Part shown: positions 16,245 through 25,304 of the stretch, one piece after another
Layout of the letters: every line of letters starts with the position of its first letter
Numbering within the stretch: the stretch's first letter is position 1
Assembly (NCBI GenBank): GCA_029945625.1
Contig: JAQSCW010000054.1
Location: 14,083-69,224, forward strand
Direction: 5' to 3'
DNA from: a bacterium
GTDB taxonomy: Bacteria; Bacteroidota; Bacteroidia; B-17B0; Aurantibacillaceae
DNA length: 55,142 bases
Position numbers and translations under genes: made by a program
The notes under the pieces: generated by a model
Told to the model about the DNA's origin: nothing
What the model saw: the letters and a program-made list of their open reading frames with translations, nothing else
Databases searched by the model: none

Positions 16245-16286
16245 AATATTTTATTATCTTTATGATTCAAAAGAAAGTTCACACGC

Positions 16287-17294
16287 ATGCGCTTTGTAAC
16301 ATTATTACTTTTTTCTTTTTCATTTTTGCTCTTTAAAGCGGGGGCGACCGACGATTCTCTTGCCCGAAAACGCGATACACTTGCAGTGTTTCAACCGGTG
16401 AACGGTGCTCAATATTGCAAATGCGTGATAGGTATACTTAATCCGGTAAACAATTGCAATGAAAATTACGTTTTTGACCGTTCCTTGTATGATTATAAAG
16501 TAGACACACTCCCTCAGGTAAGATTTTGGCGCAACATTATGAATTTGCACCAGGACAGCGCAATTATTTGCTTTGCCGATTCAAGAGAAGAGATTGAAAA
16601 GATCTGCATCACTAATTGGAACTGTAAATCAGAACTAGAAAAAAAGACCTATCGCGACAGTATTCGATGCGGTCGAAATTTAGACTCCACCAGTCGTATT
16701 TTGCTAACTACCGGAAAAAAATTCTTTTACGATTTTGACCGCACCTCACAAAATTTCCATCGGGGTATTAATTGTTTCGTAGCCAATAATGTGGACCCTT
16801 GGTATGCTCAGGCAATTTTACTGATTGAAAGTCCAAACAAACTTCAAAAATCTCATGTTGGTGCGTATGGTCCATTTCAATTGATGAAAGATGTGGCGCG
16901 AATGTATGGACTCAAAGTGAACAAATACGTAGATGAGCGCGCTGATTTTGACCGAAGTGCTTTTGCTGCCAGTAGTCTAATTAAATCCATTTGTATTCCT
17001 CAGGCCCATAAAATGCTCGATTCCATGAACATTAAAGGGTTCTCCGACGAAGAATTATGGTTCCGTTTATTTGTGATGCACGTTTACCATGCCGGCGCCT
17101 ATAATGTTCAAAAAGCGCTTTACGCCATTCATCCTACAGCGGGGGACATGGACCTCATTTACACCCTTTGGAGAACGCAAACAGCACGCTTCAAGAGCGC
17201 TTCGCAAAATTATTCGCAGCTCGTGCTAGCGGCCATGCTGGAAATGAACGAGCGCAACCACGCACTTGCCCGCATTTCGCCTTCAGGAAACTGA
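16287..17294 (+). CDS. Lytic transglycosylase-like (SLT-domain) protein
   Basis: A 335-residue protein with a signal peptide (about 1-20). An N-terminal region of about 120 residues carries six or more cysteines (CKC, NNC, IICF, KICITNWNC), probably disulfide-bonded in the periplasm. Residues about 160-320 match the soluble lytic transglycosylase fold: E181 in AILLIESPN is the expected catalytic glutamate, followed by GAYGPFQLMKDVARMYGLKV and HVYHAGAYNVQKAL. Such enzymes cleave the glycan strand of peptidoglycan to 1,6-anhydro-muropeptides during wall turnover. The cysteine-rich N-terminus is not a usual part of the family. Confidence 0.78.
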   Translation: MRFVTLLLFSFSFLLFKAGATDDSLARKRDTLAVFQPVNGAQYCKCVIGILNPVNNCNENYVFDRSLYDYKVDTLPQVRFWRNIMNLHQDSAIICFADSREEIEKICITNWNCKSELEKKTYRDSIRCGRNLDSTSRILLTTGKKFFYDFDRTSQNFHRGINCFVANNVDPWYAQAILLIESPNKLQKSHVGAYGPFQLMKDVARMYGLKVNKYVDERADFDRSAFAASSLIKSICIPQAHKMLDSMNIKGFSDEELWFRLFVMHVYHAGAYNVQKALYAIHPTAGDMDLIYTLWRTQTARFKSASQNYSQLVLAAMLEMNERNHALARISPSGN

Positions 17295-17351
17295 TTCATT
17301 ATTCAGTCCAATTCTACCGTCTTTTATGTAACTTCGTGCAAATTATTTTTT

Positions 17352-18326
17352 ATGGACATCAGTCATCGCCCACGTCGCAACCGAAAAAACGCTTCAATTC
17401 GCAAGCTGGTTCAGGAAAATACGGTAAGTGTGAACGACCTAATTTTTCCCTTGTTTTTAATTGAAGGAAAAAACAAAACGTCTGAGGTAAAATCCATGCC
17501 GGGCATTTACCGTTTGAGTCAGGATTTGTTATTGAAGGAAATTGAAACCTGCATGAAACTCGGAATCAGCACCTTTGACCTTTTCCCCAATCTTGATGCA
17601 AAATTAAAAGATAAAACCGCTTCCGAATCCTTGAATACCAAAGGACTTTACCTCTCTACCATAAAAAAAATAAAGAAAGAATTACCCGAAGCAGTGATTA
17701 TGACGGATGTGGCCATGGACCCTTATAGCAGCGACGGGCACGACGGGTATGTGAAGAATGGGGAGATCGTAAATGACCTCACTCTTGAAATTTTAGCAAA
17801 AATGGCAGTGGCGCAAGCGCAAGCGGGGGCCGACATTATTGGCCCAAGTGATATGATGGACGGCCGGGTAGGCTATATCCGTGAGGCCCTCGACGATCAG
17901 GGTTTTAGTAACGTGTCCATTATGAGCTATACGGCCAAATATGCCAGTGCGTTTTATGGTCCTTTCAGGGATGCCTTAGACAGTGCGCCGAAATTCGGAG
18001 ATAAAAAGACCTACCAAATGAATCCTGCCAATAGCAAGGAGGCGCTTCTCGAAGCTGATCTCGATTACAACGAAGGAGCGGACTTTCTAATGGTAAAGCC
18101 GGCTATGAGTTATCTGGATATCATTAAGTTGCTGAATGATAATTTTAACATTCCCATTGCGGCCTACAATGTAAGCGGTGAATACGCCATGGTGAAAGCG
18201 GCCGGCGCAAAGGGCTGGATTGATGCCGCCCGCATCAGAGATGAGATACTGCTGAGCATTAAACGGGCAGGAGCCTCCGTGATCCTTACTTACTTTGCAA
18301 AAGAATTTGCTTTAGCAAAAAAATAA
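17352..18326 (+). CDS. hemB: Porphobilinogen synthase (delta-aminolevulinic acid dehydratase)
   Basis: A 324-residue protein, the normal length. It joins two molecules of 5-aminolevulinate into porphobilinogen in tetrapyrrole (heme) synthesis, in the cytosol. The two Schiff-base lysines are K196 in SYTAKYASAFYGPFRDA and K249 in DFLMVKPAMSYLD. The metal-site loop TDVAMDPYSSDGHDGYV lacks the cysteines of zinc-dependent enzymes, so this is the magnesium-type site. A -7-like TAACTTCG at 17329-17336 lies just upstream. The gene stands alone among unrelated neighbours. Confidence 0.97.
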   Translation: MDISHRPRRNRKNASIRKLVQENTVSVNDLIFPLFLIEGKNKTSEVKSMPGIYRLSQDLLLKEIETCMKLGISTFDLFPNLDAKLKDKTASESLNTKGLYLSTIKKIKKELPEAVIMTDVAMDPYSSDGHDGYVKNGEIVNDLTLEILAKMAVAQAQAGADIIGPSDMMDGRVGYIREALDDQGFSNVSIMSYTAKYASAFYGPFRDALDSAPKFGDKKTYQMNPANSKEALLEADLDYNEGADFLMVKPAMSYLDIIKLLNDNFNIPIAAYNVSGEYAMVKAAGAKGWIDAARIRDEILLSIKRAGASVILTYFAKEFALAKK

Positions 18327-18366
18327 AGTACATTCGTGTTTGGTTTCATAGCTAAAAGCTTTTTGT

Positions 18367-18882
18367 ATGAAAACGTTAATAGAAGACCTGCATGATAATA
18401 ATGTTATTTTCAGCTACTACGGCTTCATTGATGCCAATGTACTTACGGAAGTTTTACTAATTACTAAAAGCAAGTTAGAAAGTAATAACGAAAGTGACCA
18501 TGTGGTAGAACGGGTAAGCGACGCCATCAATAACTGCGTTGATAACATCATTAAACATAATTTTTACCCCGACGATGAACGGGTTCATTACAAATCCTTG
18601 CTCGTGGTGTCAAAACAAAACAATTTCTATTTAATTGATACGATCAATGTGGTTACTCCTACACAAAAAGAAACACTGAGCGAACAACTTGAATTTATTA
18701 ATTCACGAACCAAGGAAGAAATTAAGGCCCTTAAGAGCAATTTAGTCTTGAGTAATTCCGTGAAAGTAGGAACCGGATTTGTGGACCTTATTTTAAAAGC
18801 TGATAATTGCGAATGCACCTTTAAAGATCTCGATGCCAATCATCTCGTAAATATCAATTTTAAAATCAATTCGTTAAACTGA
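18367..18882 (+). CDS. SiaB-family protein kinase (DUF6272)
   Basis: A 171-residue protein matching the SiaB-like family of small proteins with a GHKL-type ATPase fold: IFSYYGFIDANVLTEVL at the start, AINNCVDNIIKHNFYPDDE (N-box region), and GTGFVDLILKADNCECTF near the end. In Pseudomonas, SiaB phosphorylates SiaC as part of a partner-switching circuit controlling aggregation and c-di-GMP synthesis. Bacteroidota carry similar proteins, often near SiaC-like genes. No SiaC-like or PP2C gene is visible here. It begins 40 bp after hemB and may be read through from it. Confidence 0.75.
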   Translation: MKTLIEDLHDNNVIFSYYGFIDANVLTEVLLITKSKLESNNESDHVVERVSDAINNCVDNIIKHNFYPDDERVHYKSLLVVSKQNNFYLIDTINVVTPTQKETLSEQLEFINSRTKEEIKALKSNLVLSNSVKVGTGFVDLILKADNCECTFKDLDANHLVNINFKINSLN

Positions 18883-18924
18883 CCTCTCAAGGATTTTGTT
18901 ACAGAAGCAGTTTAGTTCAAATTT

Positions 18925-19449
18925 CTGGAACTCACACAACATATTTTTTTAACAGGTTTTATGGGTAGTGGCAAGACCACACTCGGAAAAAAACTAGCCC
19001 CCCTCCTAAATTATCCATTTATTGATCTGGATGCCTTCATTGAAAAAAAGGAGAAAACAAGCATTCCACTACTTTTTAGAAAATGGGGTGAAGATTATTT
19101 CCGTGAACTTGAAAGCAAGTACCTCTTAGAAGCCATACAATCTTCCCCTTCTTCGGTACTTTCGCTAGGAGGTGGAACTGTTTGTAATACCGTAAATCTC
19201 TCACTCATAAAAACAAATGGACTTTTGATTTATATTGACCTTCCTGTAAGCGTTTTGGCCGACAGGATTCGTGACAGTAAAACAGAACGACCCCTGTTGC
19301 AAAACCTAAGAGATTCAGAACTGAACCACTTCATCGAAGAGAAATTACAGGAACGAAAACCTTTTTACGATCAGGCACACATAAAAATAAATGGCTTAAA
19401 TTTAAATTCACACTATATCCTTCAAATCATAAGTGCCTTTGTTCCGTAA
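18925..19449 (+). CDS. aroK: Shikimate kinase, start codon uncertain
   Basis: It phosphorylates shikimate at the 3-OH using ATP, in the route to chorismate and aromatic amino acids. Visible motifs are the P-loop GFMGSGKTTLGKKLA, the shikimate-binding FIDLDAFIEKKE and REL, SLGGGTV, and the lid arginine in TERPLL. The first ATG at 18961 would cut away the first beta strand, since the codons before it read QHIFLTGF, exactly the usual lead into the P-loop. The frame is open back to a TAG at 18913. I place the start at CTG 18925 as the best candidate, with ATT 18943 as an alternative. The length would be 174 residues, in the normal range. Confidence 0.88.
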   Translation: MELTQHIFLTGFMGSGKTTLGKKLAPLLNYPFIDLDAFIEKKEKTSIPLLFRKWGEDYFRELESKYLLEAIQSSPSSVLSLGGGTVCNTVNLSLIKTNGLLIYIDLPVSVLADRIRDSKTERPLLQNLRDSELNHFIEEKLQERKPFYDQAHIKINGLNLNSHYILQIISAFVP

Positions 19450-20374
19450 TATAGTCGCCTCCGTTCTTCTCGCTTTTATTCTGTTGCCTGCTTTGTATCG
19501 CGCACAGGAACTGCCCATCAAAAATGCAAATGTGGGCTTTAACATAGGTCTCAATTTGGCATTTGGCACGCATTTCCAACGCGCAGGGTTAAACTTTAAT
19601 TTTTACTATGTGAATTCCTTTTTTCAAACAAATTCCGAAGTGCGTGTCTATTACAGTTTTAAGAACTTGGGGCCGAAATTCAGATGCCCTGAACTTGTGC
19701 TCTCACAAGGCATCGTTTTTGGATATGGAACACGAGACACACTTTTTAATCCATTTATTAACTCTATATCTAACCAAACAGGGTGTCGTAATTCCTTTTC
19801 ATACTCCTATAACGCCTATTTTAATACGATTGGCACTTCTCAGCAAACGGGTCTTGTGGCCTTTCAATTCAATACAATCAGTGTAATTTCTGAAAACGAC
19901 CTGTTGGCCAGGCCGGGTTTGGATCGTTACAGAACCGGGGCCGTTCTTCTACAGTATCAATATGCTGATCAATTTCAAGCGGCACTTAATTGCAGCATGT
20001 GGACGGGAAAAATGGGACACAAAATTCCTACATCAGACCCCCATTTCTTGTCGGAATGCTACATGGATACAACAGGAGGGAAATACTGTAAGTTTTCACA
20101 CGGTTTATTAAGCGCGCAGTTTAAGTACAATTTGGGTTACTCACAAAATGTGCAAGCTACTGTGGGAGTGGATGCTGAACAAGTGCGCAATGCGCTTCAA
20201 AACCATTTTTTACACGATGCACCCTTGCTTCCCGAAAAACTTCATCGGGGAAAAAACTGTCATATTCCTATGGTTGACCAAGAAGGGCAACAGTTTCTTT
20301 ACAAAGAAGGACAAGAACCAAGAAAAGCGAAATTCTTGTTAAATGTGTATACCAATGCCTCTGTTTTTTATTGA
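19433..20374 (+). CDS. Secreted beta-rich protein, possibly related to polymorphic toxin type 23
   Basis: A 313-residue protein starting from GTG 19433 and overlapping aroK by 17 bases. A hydrophobic leader ends near YRAQ (residue 25). The body alternates aromatic and polar residues as in beta sheets (NFNFYYVNSFFQTNSEVRVYY). Distinct motifs are ISENDLLARPGLDRYRTGAV, KYCKFSHGLLSAQFKYNLGY, NHFLHDAPLLP and QQFLYKEGQEPRKAKF. These resemble my memory of the polymorphic toxin type 23 family, whose members in Bacteroidota often stand alone with a signal peptide. The resemblance is not verifiable here; an outer-membrane beta-barrel is the other reading. Confidence 0.5.
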   Translation: MPLFRNIVASVLLAFILLPALYRAQELPIKNANVGFNIGLNLAFGTHFQRAGLNFNFYYVNSFFQTNSEVRVYYSFKNLGPKFRCPELVLSQGIVFGYGTRDTLFNPFINSISNQTGCRNSFSYSYNAYFNTIGTSQQTGLVAFQFNTISVISENDLLARPGLDRYRTGAVLLQYQYADQFQAALNCSMWTGKMGHKIPTSDPHFLSECYMDTTGGKYCKFSHGLLSAQFKYNLGYSQNVQATVGVDAEQVRNALQNHFLHDAPLLPEKLHRGKNCHIPMVDQEGQQFLYKEGQEPRKAKFLLNVYTNASVFY

Positions 20375-20377
20375 GGT

Positions 20378-20710
20378 TCAAGATTTCTTTAATTTGCGGT
20401 TTTTCACATGTCTTTTACTATCGCGAGCTGTCTTTTTTTTAAGATTTTTTAAAAATGCCTTTTCTAAATTAATGCCGGTTTGGTTGGCAAGACATATTAC
20501 TACAAAAAGCACGTCGGCCAGTTCCTCTTCCAGTTTCTTTTCCTTGTCTGCGGCCTTCTCGCTTTGTTCACCATAGCGGCGCGCAATGATCCTAGCCACC
20601 TCCCCCACTTCTTCAGTGAGCATGGCCATATTGGTGAGTTCGTTAAAATACCTCACCCCGTATTTTTTTATCCATTCATCTACTTGTTTCTGTGCTTCGG
20701 ATAACGTCAT
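20378..20710 (-). CDS. MazG-like nucleotide pyrophosphohydrolase
   Basis: A 110-residue protein, single-domain length. The all-alpha NTP-PPase signature is present: LTEEVGEVARIIAR (ExxE) and KKLEEELADVLFVVICLAN (ExxD), which together bind magnesium and the NTP. It hydrolyses nucleoside triphosphates to the monophosphate and pyrophosphate, commonly as house-cleaning of damaged nucleotides. Here it resembles the short MazG-like enzymes of Bacteroidota rather than the two-domain MazG. The lysine/arginine-rich C-terminal tail is not part of the domain. It is convergent with the previous gene, only 3 bp away. Confidence 0.88.
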   Translation of the reverse strand: MTLSEAQKQVDEWIKKYGVRYFNELTNMAMLTEEVGEVARIIARRYGEQSEKAADKEKKLEEELADVLFVVICLANQTGINLEKAFLKNLKKKTARDSKRHVKNRKLKKS

Positions 20711-20838
20711 AGGTTTAATGCTTTGAATAGCCGTTTACATTTGCGGCCAGGATGTGTTTTGTTGCCAAATTTTATTTTCAGGGACAAACTGCTTGCAAAT
20801 AAAATAGAAATTAATACCTTCACAAAGCTAGTTAAAAT

Positions 20839-21879
20839 ATGAAGTATATTTTCCCATTTTTACTCATGGTATGTTCATTAGCTGCTCAGGAAAAAGTAAG
20901 CTGGGACACAACTCGCTACCAAAAATTTAAGAGCAACCTGATTATAGGTGTTTTTCAATCCTACTACGATTTTAATAATGAAATTAATCAGAAGAGCGTT
21001 CCCGATCCGGATGGCTTTTCGCACCATCATTACAAGGCTGAATCAAACTTAATAACAGGCGTTGCGCTTACCTACGACAAATTCTCTCTGTCGCTGGGCT
21101 TGCAGTCAAAACCCCAGGATGGGAGCGCGGGCAAGGGGGTAAGCACTACCTTTGCGGCTAATTTTAACATTGGCGCCAACCGCTGGTTCATCGAGAATTC
21201 GATTCGTTATTTTAAGGGTTTTTATGATGATAACACCCCCAATTTAGACACCTCCTTTAAGAAAACAGGAGTTTACCATTTTGAGCCCGGTTTTTCCAAT
21301 ACTCTGGTGAGGAGTAAATTTATGTACTTCACGAACCATCGCCGCTATTCTTTTAGAGCAAACAGCAGTTGCAATTACCGCCAGCGCCGATCGGCCGCTA
21401 CCTGGATCCTGAGTGCCAACACCAATTATAACTTCATCCACAACGACAGTTCTTTATTTCGCGGCAGCGACCTCTCTTATTACGGCGATTATTCGCAATT
21501 GATGGGCCTAAGCAGCTTTGGTCTCTCTTTAAATGCAGGGGCAGCTGTCACTTTCGTGATCTGGCGTTCAGTCTTTATTAGCAGCATGTTTATTATTGGT
21601 CCGGAACAGCAATGGAGAAAGTACCTTTATCCCGACAGAACCACAAATCTTTCCTACCTCTCAGTATCGAGCGATTTTCGAATAGCATTTGGTATGAATT
21701 TGAAACGATTTTATTTTATTTCTTACGCGTGCCGGGATGTCGTTTTTTACAACAGTTCCTTTCTCCAACTCACCAATCGCTCCATTTCGGGGGGATTAAT
21801 TATGGGGTGGCGATTTAATTCACATGTTCCCGGCTTTTATAAGAAATTTCAGACAACAAAATTATACCTTGCTCTCTGA
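20839..21879 (+). CDS. Secreted or outer-membrane protein of unknown function
   Basis: A 346-residue protein with a signal peptide (MKYIFPFLLMVCSLAAQ). The rest has many alternating hydrophobic/aromatic segments (SNLIIGVFQSYYDF, LITGVALTYDKFSLSLGLQ, GMNLKRFYFISYACRDVVFY), as in a small outer-membrane beta-barrel. The end is IYLAL-like rather than the classic terminal phenylalanine (TTKLYLAL). I do not recognise a family. It lies 18 bp before the UbiD gene on the same strand, so they may be co-transcribed, though no functional link is apparent. Confidence 0.65.
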   Translation: MKYIFPFLLMVCSLAAQEKVSWDTTRYQKFKSNLIIGVFQSYYDFNNEINQKSVPDPDGFSHHHYKAESNLITGVALTYDKFSLSLGLQSKPQDGSAGKGVSTTFAANFNIGANRWFIENSIRYFKGFYDDNTPNLDTSFKKTGVYHFEPGFSNTLVRSKFMYFTNHRRYSFRANSSCNYRQRRSAATWILSANTNYNFIHNDSSLFRGSDLSYYGDYSQLMGLSSFGLSLNAGAAVTFVIWRSVFISSMFIIGPEQQWRKYLYPDRTTNLSYLSVSSDFRIAFGMNLKRFYFISYACRDVVFYNSSFLQLTNRSISGGLIMGWRFNSHVPGFYKKFQTTKLYLAL

Positions 21880-21897
21880 TTTGAGACCATAATTTTT

Positions 21898-23757
21898 ATG
21901 TCCTACAAAAGTTTACACGAGTGCATTGATGATTTGGAAAAAAACGGTCACCTCATCCGTATCAAGGAAGAAGTGGATCCCAGTTTGGAAATGGCTGCCC
22001 TACATTTGAAAGTGTTTGCACAAGGGGGTCCTGCCCTTTTATTCGAGAAGGTAAAGGGAAGTAACTACCAAGCAGTAAGCAATCTCTTTGGCACGTTAGA
22101 AAGAAGTAAATTTATGTTTCGTCAGCGGTTCGAAAAAATGCAGGAATTGGTGCAATTACGCAATAACCCCATGCAAGCACTTCGCCATCCTTTAAGGTAC
22201 TTATCTACCGGGCTTGCCGCATTTAAGGCGCTGCCGAAGCGGGGATCTTTTTCATCGGCGGGATTTAAGGAAATTACTATTTCAGATCTTCCCCAAATTA
22301 AACACTGGCCAATGGATGGGGGGGCCTACATAACGCTGCCGCAGGTATATACAGAAGACATAGAGAAACCGGGAGTGATGGCCTCAAATGTAGGTATGTA
22401 CCGCATTCAACTGAGTGGCAATGATTTTATTAAAGACAAAGAGATTGGTTTGCATTACCAAATTCACCGGGGTATTGGCGTGCACCAGTCGAAATCGAAC
22501 AAAAAAGGACTGCCTTTAAAAGTGAGTATTTTTGTGGGTGGTCCGCCTTCGCATCACCTGGCCGCTGTAATGCCCTTGCCGGAAGGGGTGAGTGAACTTA
22601 CTTTTGCCGGAGCGCTGGGCAACCGAAGGTTTCGCTACGATTACAAGGACGGGTATTGTATTTCACTTGACGCGGATTTTGTAATTACCGGAGAAGTGTA
22701 CCCCAATGAAACGAAACCCGAAGGTCCTTTTGGAGACCATTTGGGCTACTATAGTCTGAAACATCCTTTTCCCCTCATGCGTGTGCATAAAGTGTATGCA
22801 AAAGAAAAGGGAATCTGGCCATTTACCGTGGTAGGAAGACCACCGCAAGAAGATACCGCCTTTGGAGCCCTCATCCACGAGATCAGCGGAAGTGCCATTC
22901 CTCATGAAATACCCGGTGTTAAAGAAGTACATGCCGTGGATGCCGCCGGTGTTCATCCGCTCCTCTTGGCCGTTGGGAGCGAACGGTATACGCCTTATCT
23001 TGCCAACAAACGACCTGCCGAATTGCTTACTCAGGCGAATCGAATTCTGGGAACAGGTCAACTTAGTTTGGCAAAATACTTGTTTATTAGTAGCGACGCT
23101 ACAAAAGAACTTAATTGCCATGATCTTGGTGGTTTTTTTAAGCATGTATTTGAACGGATCGATCTGCAACGCGATCTGCATTTTTATACCAAAACCACCA
23201 TCGACACACTTGACTATAGTGGCGACTCCCTTAACGAAGGAAGTAAACTGGTGATAGCCGCCTACGGGGACCCACTCAGAGAACTAAGTACAGTATTGCC
23301 CGAGTCGATTCACCACTGCAACTTTATTTCTTCACCGGTGATGTTATTGGGAGGAGTGATAGGCCTTAAGATGGACAAGTTTACAAGTTACAGTGCGGCA
23401 AGAATAGAAATTGATAAATTGGAAGAATGGATCTCTTCGGTTAGCGGTGAATTTAAAGGCATTGTTCAGGTGGTGATCTACGATGATTTTGAATTCAAAC
23501 AGACCACAAAACTTTTGGAAGATTATATTTGGATCACCTATACGCGCAGTAATCCGAGTCACGATATTTATGGAATACATGAACGCATGGTAAACAAGCA
23601 CTGGTCCTGCGATGCCCCCATGATCATTGACGCACGCAAGAAACCTCATCACGCACCTGAATTAAAGATGGACGAGGAGACAACACGAAAAATCGAGCGC
23701 TTCTGTAGTAAGGGGGGCAGTTTGAACAGCCTCAGGAACAATAAAAATTTACAGTAA
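21898..23757 (+). CDS. UbiD-family decarboxylase
   Basis: A 619-residue protein, the long form usual in Bacteroidota. UbiD enzymes use prenylated FMN, made by UbiX, to remove carboxyl groups from aromatic or unsaturated acids. Motifs: PQIKHWPMDGGAYITLP, VGMYRIQLSGND, HYQIHRGIG, PEGPFGDHLGYYS and the catalytic region PPQEDTAFGALIHEISG. The long Bacteroidota form is commonly annotated as a menaquinone biosynthesis decarboxylase, which is plausible here but no other menaquinone gene or UbiX is in the window. The following membrane protein starts 11 bp downstream. Confidence 0.9.
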   Translation: MSYKSLHECIDDLEKNGHLIRIKEEVDPSLEMAALHLKVFAQGGPALLFEKVKGSNYQAVSNLFGTLERSKFMFRQRFEKMQELVQLRNNPMQALRHPLRYLSTGLAAFKALPKRGSFSSAGFKEITISDLPQIKHWPMDGGAYITLPQVYTEDIEKPGVMASNVGMYRIQLSGNDFIKDKEIGLHYQIHRGIGVHQSKSNKKGLPLKVSIFVGGPPSHHLAAVMPLPEGVSELTFAGALGNRRFRYDYKDGYCISLDADFVITGEVYPNETKPEGPFGDHLGYYSLKHPFPLMRVHKVYAKEKGIWPFTVVGRPPQEDTAFGALIHEISGSAIPHEIPGVKEVHAVDAAGVHPLLLAVGSERYTPYLANKRPAELLTQANRILGTGQLSLAKYLFISSDATKELNCHDLGGFFKHVFERIDLQRDLHFYTKTTIDTLDYSGDSLNEGSKLVIAAYGDPLRELSTVLPESIHHCNFISSPVMLLGGVIGLKMDKFTSYSAARIEIDKLEEWISSVSGEFKGIVQVVIYDDFEFKQTTKLLEDYIWITYTRSNPSHDIYGIHERMVNKHWSCDAPMIIDARKKPHHAPELKMDEETTRKIERFCSKGGSLNSLRNNKNLQ

Positions 23758-23768
23758 GTCCGCACTTC

Positions 23769-25304
23769 TTGAAAACAAGCCTAAATACAACCTGGTATAA
23801 CAAGCCACTAATTTTAAACTCTTTGTTTATCATCTTTGTGCTTCTAATCATTACTACAAGGGTAGTGATGTTCTTTAACATCAACACCTATATTGATTCC
23901 GACCAGCCCTTTATGTGGATTGGGGCCAGTGATTATGCAAAGGGTTTATTTTATGAACCTCGTTTTTATGGTCAGAATTATAATTCCTTCATGGAAGCAT
24001 TCTTTGCGGTGCCACTCCTTTGGTTAAAAGTTCCGGTGTATTATGCGGTGCCTCTTGCCACGCATATCATTTTTTTGTTTCCATTTTTGTTTACCGCCTC
24101 CTTCTTGTTTTTTTCCGGTAAAAAAGAGAATGCGCTGCTTGTTTTAGCCATCGTTCTTTGCATGACACCTGCTTATGACATCCTGAACAGTTTGCCTCGT
24201 GGTTTTGTGACCGGCGTATTTTTTGGTAGTTTTTTTGTAGTGACTTTTTTGCAGCCTAGGAAGATGAAGTACTTCTTCCTAAATATTCTGCTTTTGGAAA
24301 TCGGCTACTTTATTAATCCCAATTCGATCATTGTCTCTGTGCCCTTCCTCCTCTTTTCTTTATTCACTAATTACCGTGAACGCAGGTTTTACTTGGTGCT
24401 ACTAGCGGGCCTGGCCTTTGTTTACCCGCTGTATACCCTTTTCGATCAGTTTTATTTAGATCATCCCTCTTACGTTATTTACGGACTTCAACACAGTTTT
24501 TCATTCGACTATTTTCTGCAAAACATCACACATCCCGAGCAGGCATTTGGGCATATCAATTTCTTTGTGGAAGAACAGTACCTTTTCTTGTGCCTCGCGG
24601 TGGTTTTACTGGCAGCCGCATTATTCAAAACAAATCGAATGGCATTTTTTGCCTTCGCGGGTTTTATGGTGATTGTTGTTCTTTCACTTTTTTCAGGAAA
24701 AACCAGAGAAGGTTCGTTTTGGCCGTTTTATTCTTACAGCCGCATGTATCTCGGAATTCCTCTGGTAATATGCCTTTTCACGACCAAACTTAGTTTCAGC
24801 CGACGTCCCTTCATCATACTCATTGTTCCGCTAACTCTAATTTTTTCAAGCTACAAACTTCTGTCTTTAAAAAATAAGGTGGCTTATCATACAATGGACA
24901 GCCATGCCATAGGCGTTCATTTGGTGAAATTGGAAAAGGTTCGTGATGCCATTGACTTTTATAAAGGCGTTTGCAAAAAGAATAAGGTGGACCGCTTGTT
25001 GATCTCAAATACCTTTTGGCTAAATACCTACCTCGCCTATGGAGGGCCGGCAGTTTACAACGATTTTCCCAACACAGAGGAAACACGTTCGGAAAGACGT
25101 TACAAAGTATGGAATGGCAATAAGGATAAGGTGTTTAGATCTTTTGTTCTTATAAGTGTGGCGTCGAATTTCGATAAGTTGACTCAATCACGATCAGAGT
25201 TTGAGTGCGTGCGACTTGACGAATACGGATTATTTCTTATCAAGAATAATACCCTCAGTAATGCCTCATTTATTTCGCTGGTGAATAAAACTGAACGATT
25301 ATGA
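23769..25304 (+). CDS. Polytopic membrane protein, GT-C glycosyltransferase-like
   Basis: A 511-residue protein from a TTG start 11 bp after the UbiD stop. About ten to eleven membrane helices occupy residues 15-370, followed by a soluble C-terminal part of about 140 residues. The first loop contains DSDQPFMWIGASDYAKGLFYEPRFYGQNY, placed like the acidic catalytic loop of GT-C (PMT/ArnT-type) enzymes that transfer sugars from lipid carriers. No acceptor or carrier gene is adjacent. The glycosyltransferase reading rests on topology and the loop and is not certain. The stop overlaps a 45-codon reading frame as ATGA. Confidence 0.65.
   Translation: MKTSLNTTWYNKPLILNSLFIIFVLLIITTRVVMFFNINTYIDSDQPFMWIGASDYAKGLFYEPRFYGQNYNSFMEAFFAVPLLWLKVPVYYAVPLATHIIFLFPFLFTASFLFFSGKKENALLVLAIVLCMTPAYDILNSLPRGFVTGVFFGSFFVVTFLQPRKMKYFFLNILLLEIGYFINPNSIIVSVPFLLFSLFTNYRERRFYLVLLAGLAFVYPLYTLFDQFYLDHPSYVIYGLQHSFSFDYFLQNITHPEQAFGHINFFVEEQYLFLCLAVVLLAAALFKTNRMAFFAFAGFMVIVVLSLFSGKTREGSFWPFYSYSRMYLGIPLVICLFTTKLSFSRRPFIILIVPLTLIFSSYKLLSLKNKVAYHTMDSHAIGVHLVKLEKVRDAIDFYKGVCKKNKVDRLLISNTFWLNTYLAYGGPAVYNDFPNTEETRSERRYKVWNGNKDKVFRSFVLISVASNFDKLTQSRSEFECVRLDEYGLFLIKNNTLSNASFISLVNKTERL

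Noticed and set aside
22663-23181. 172-codon antisense frame inside the UbiD gene
   Set aside because: The plus-strand product is a clear enzyme over the whole length; the antisense frame has no domain or start context.
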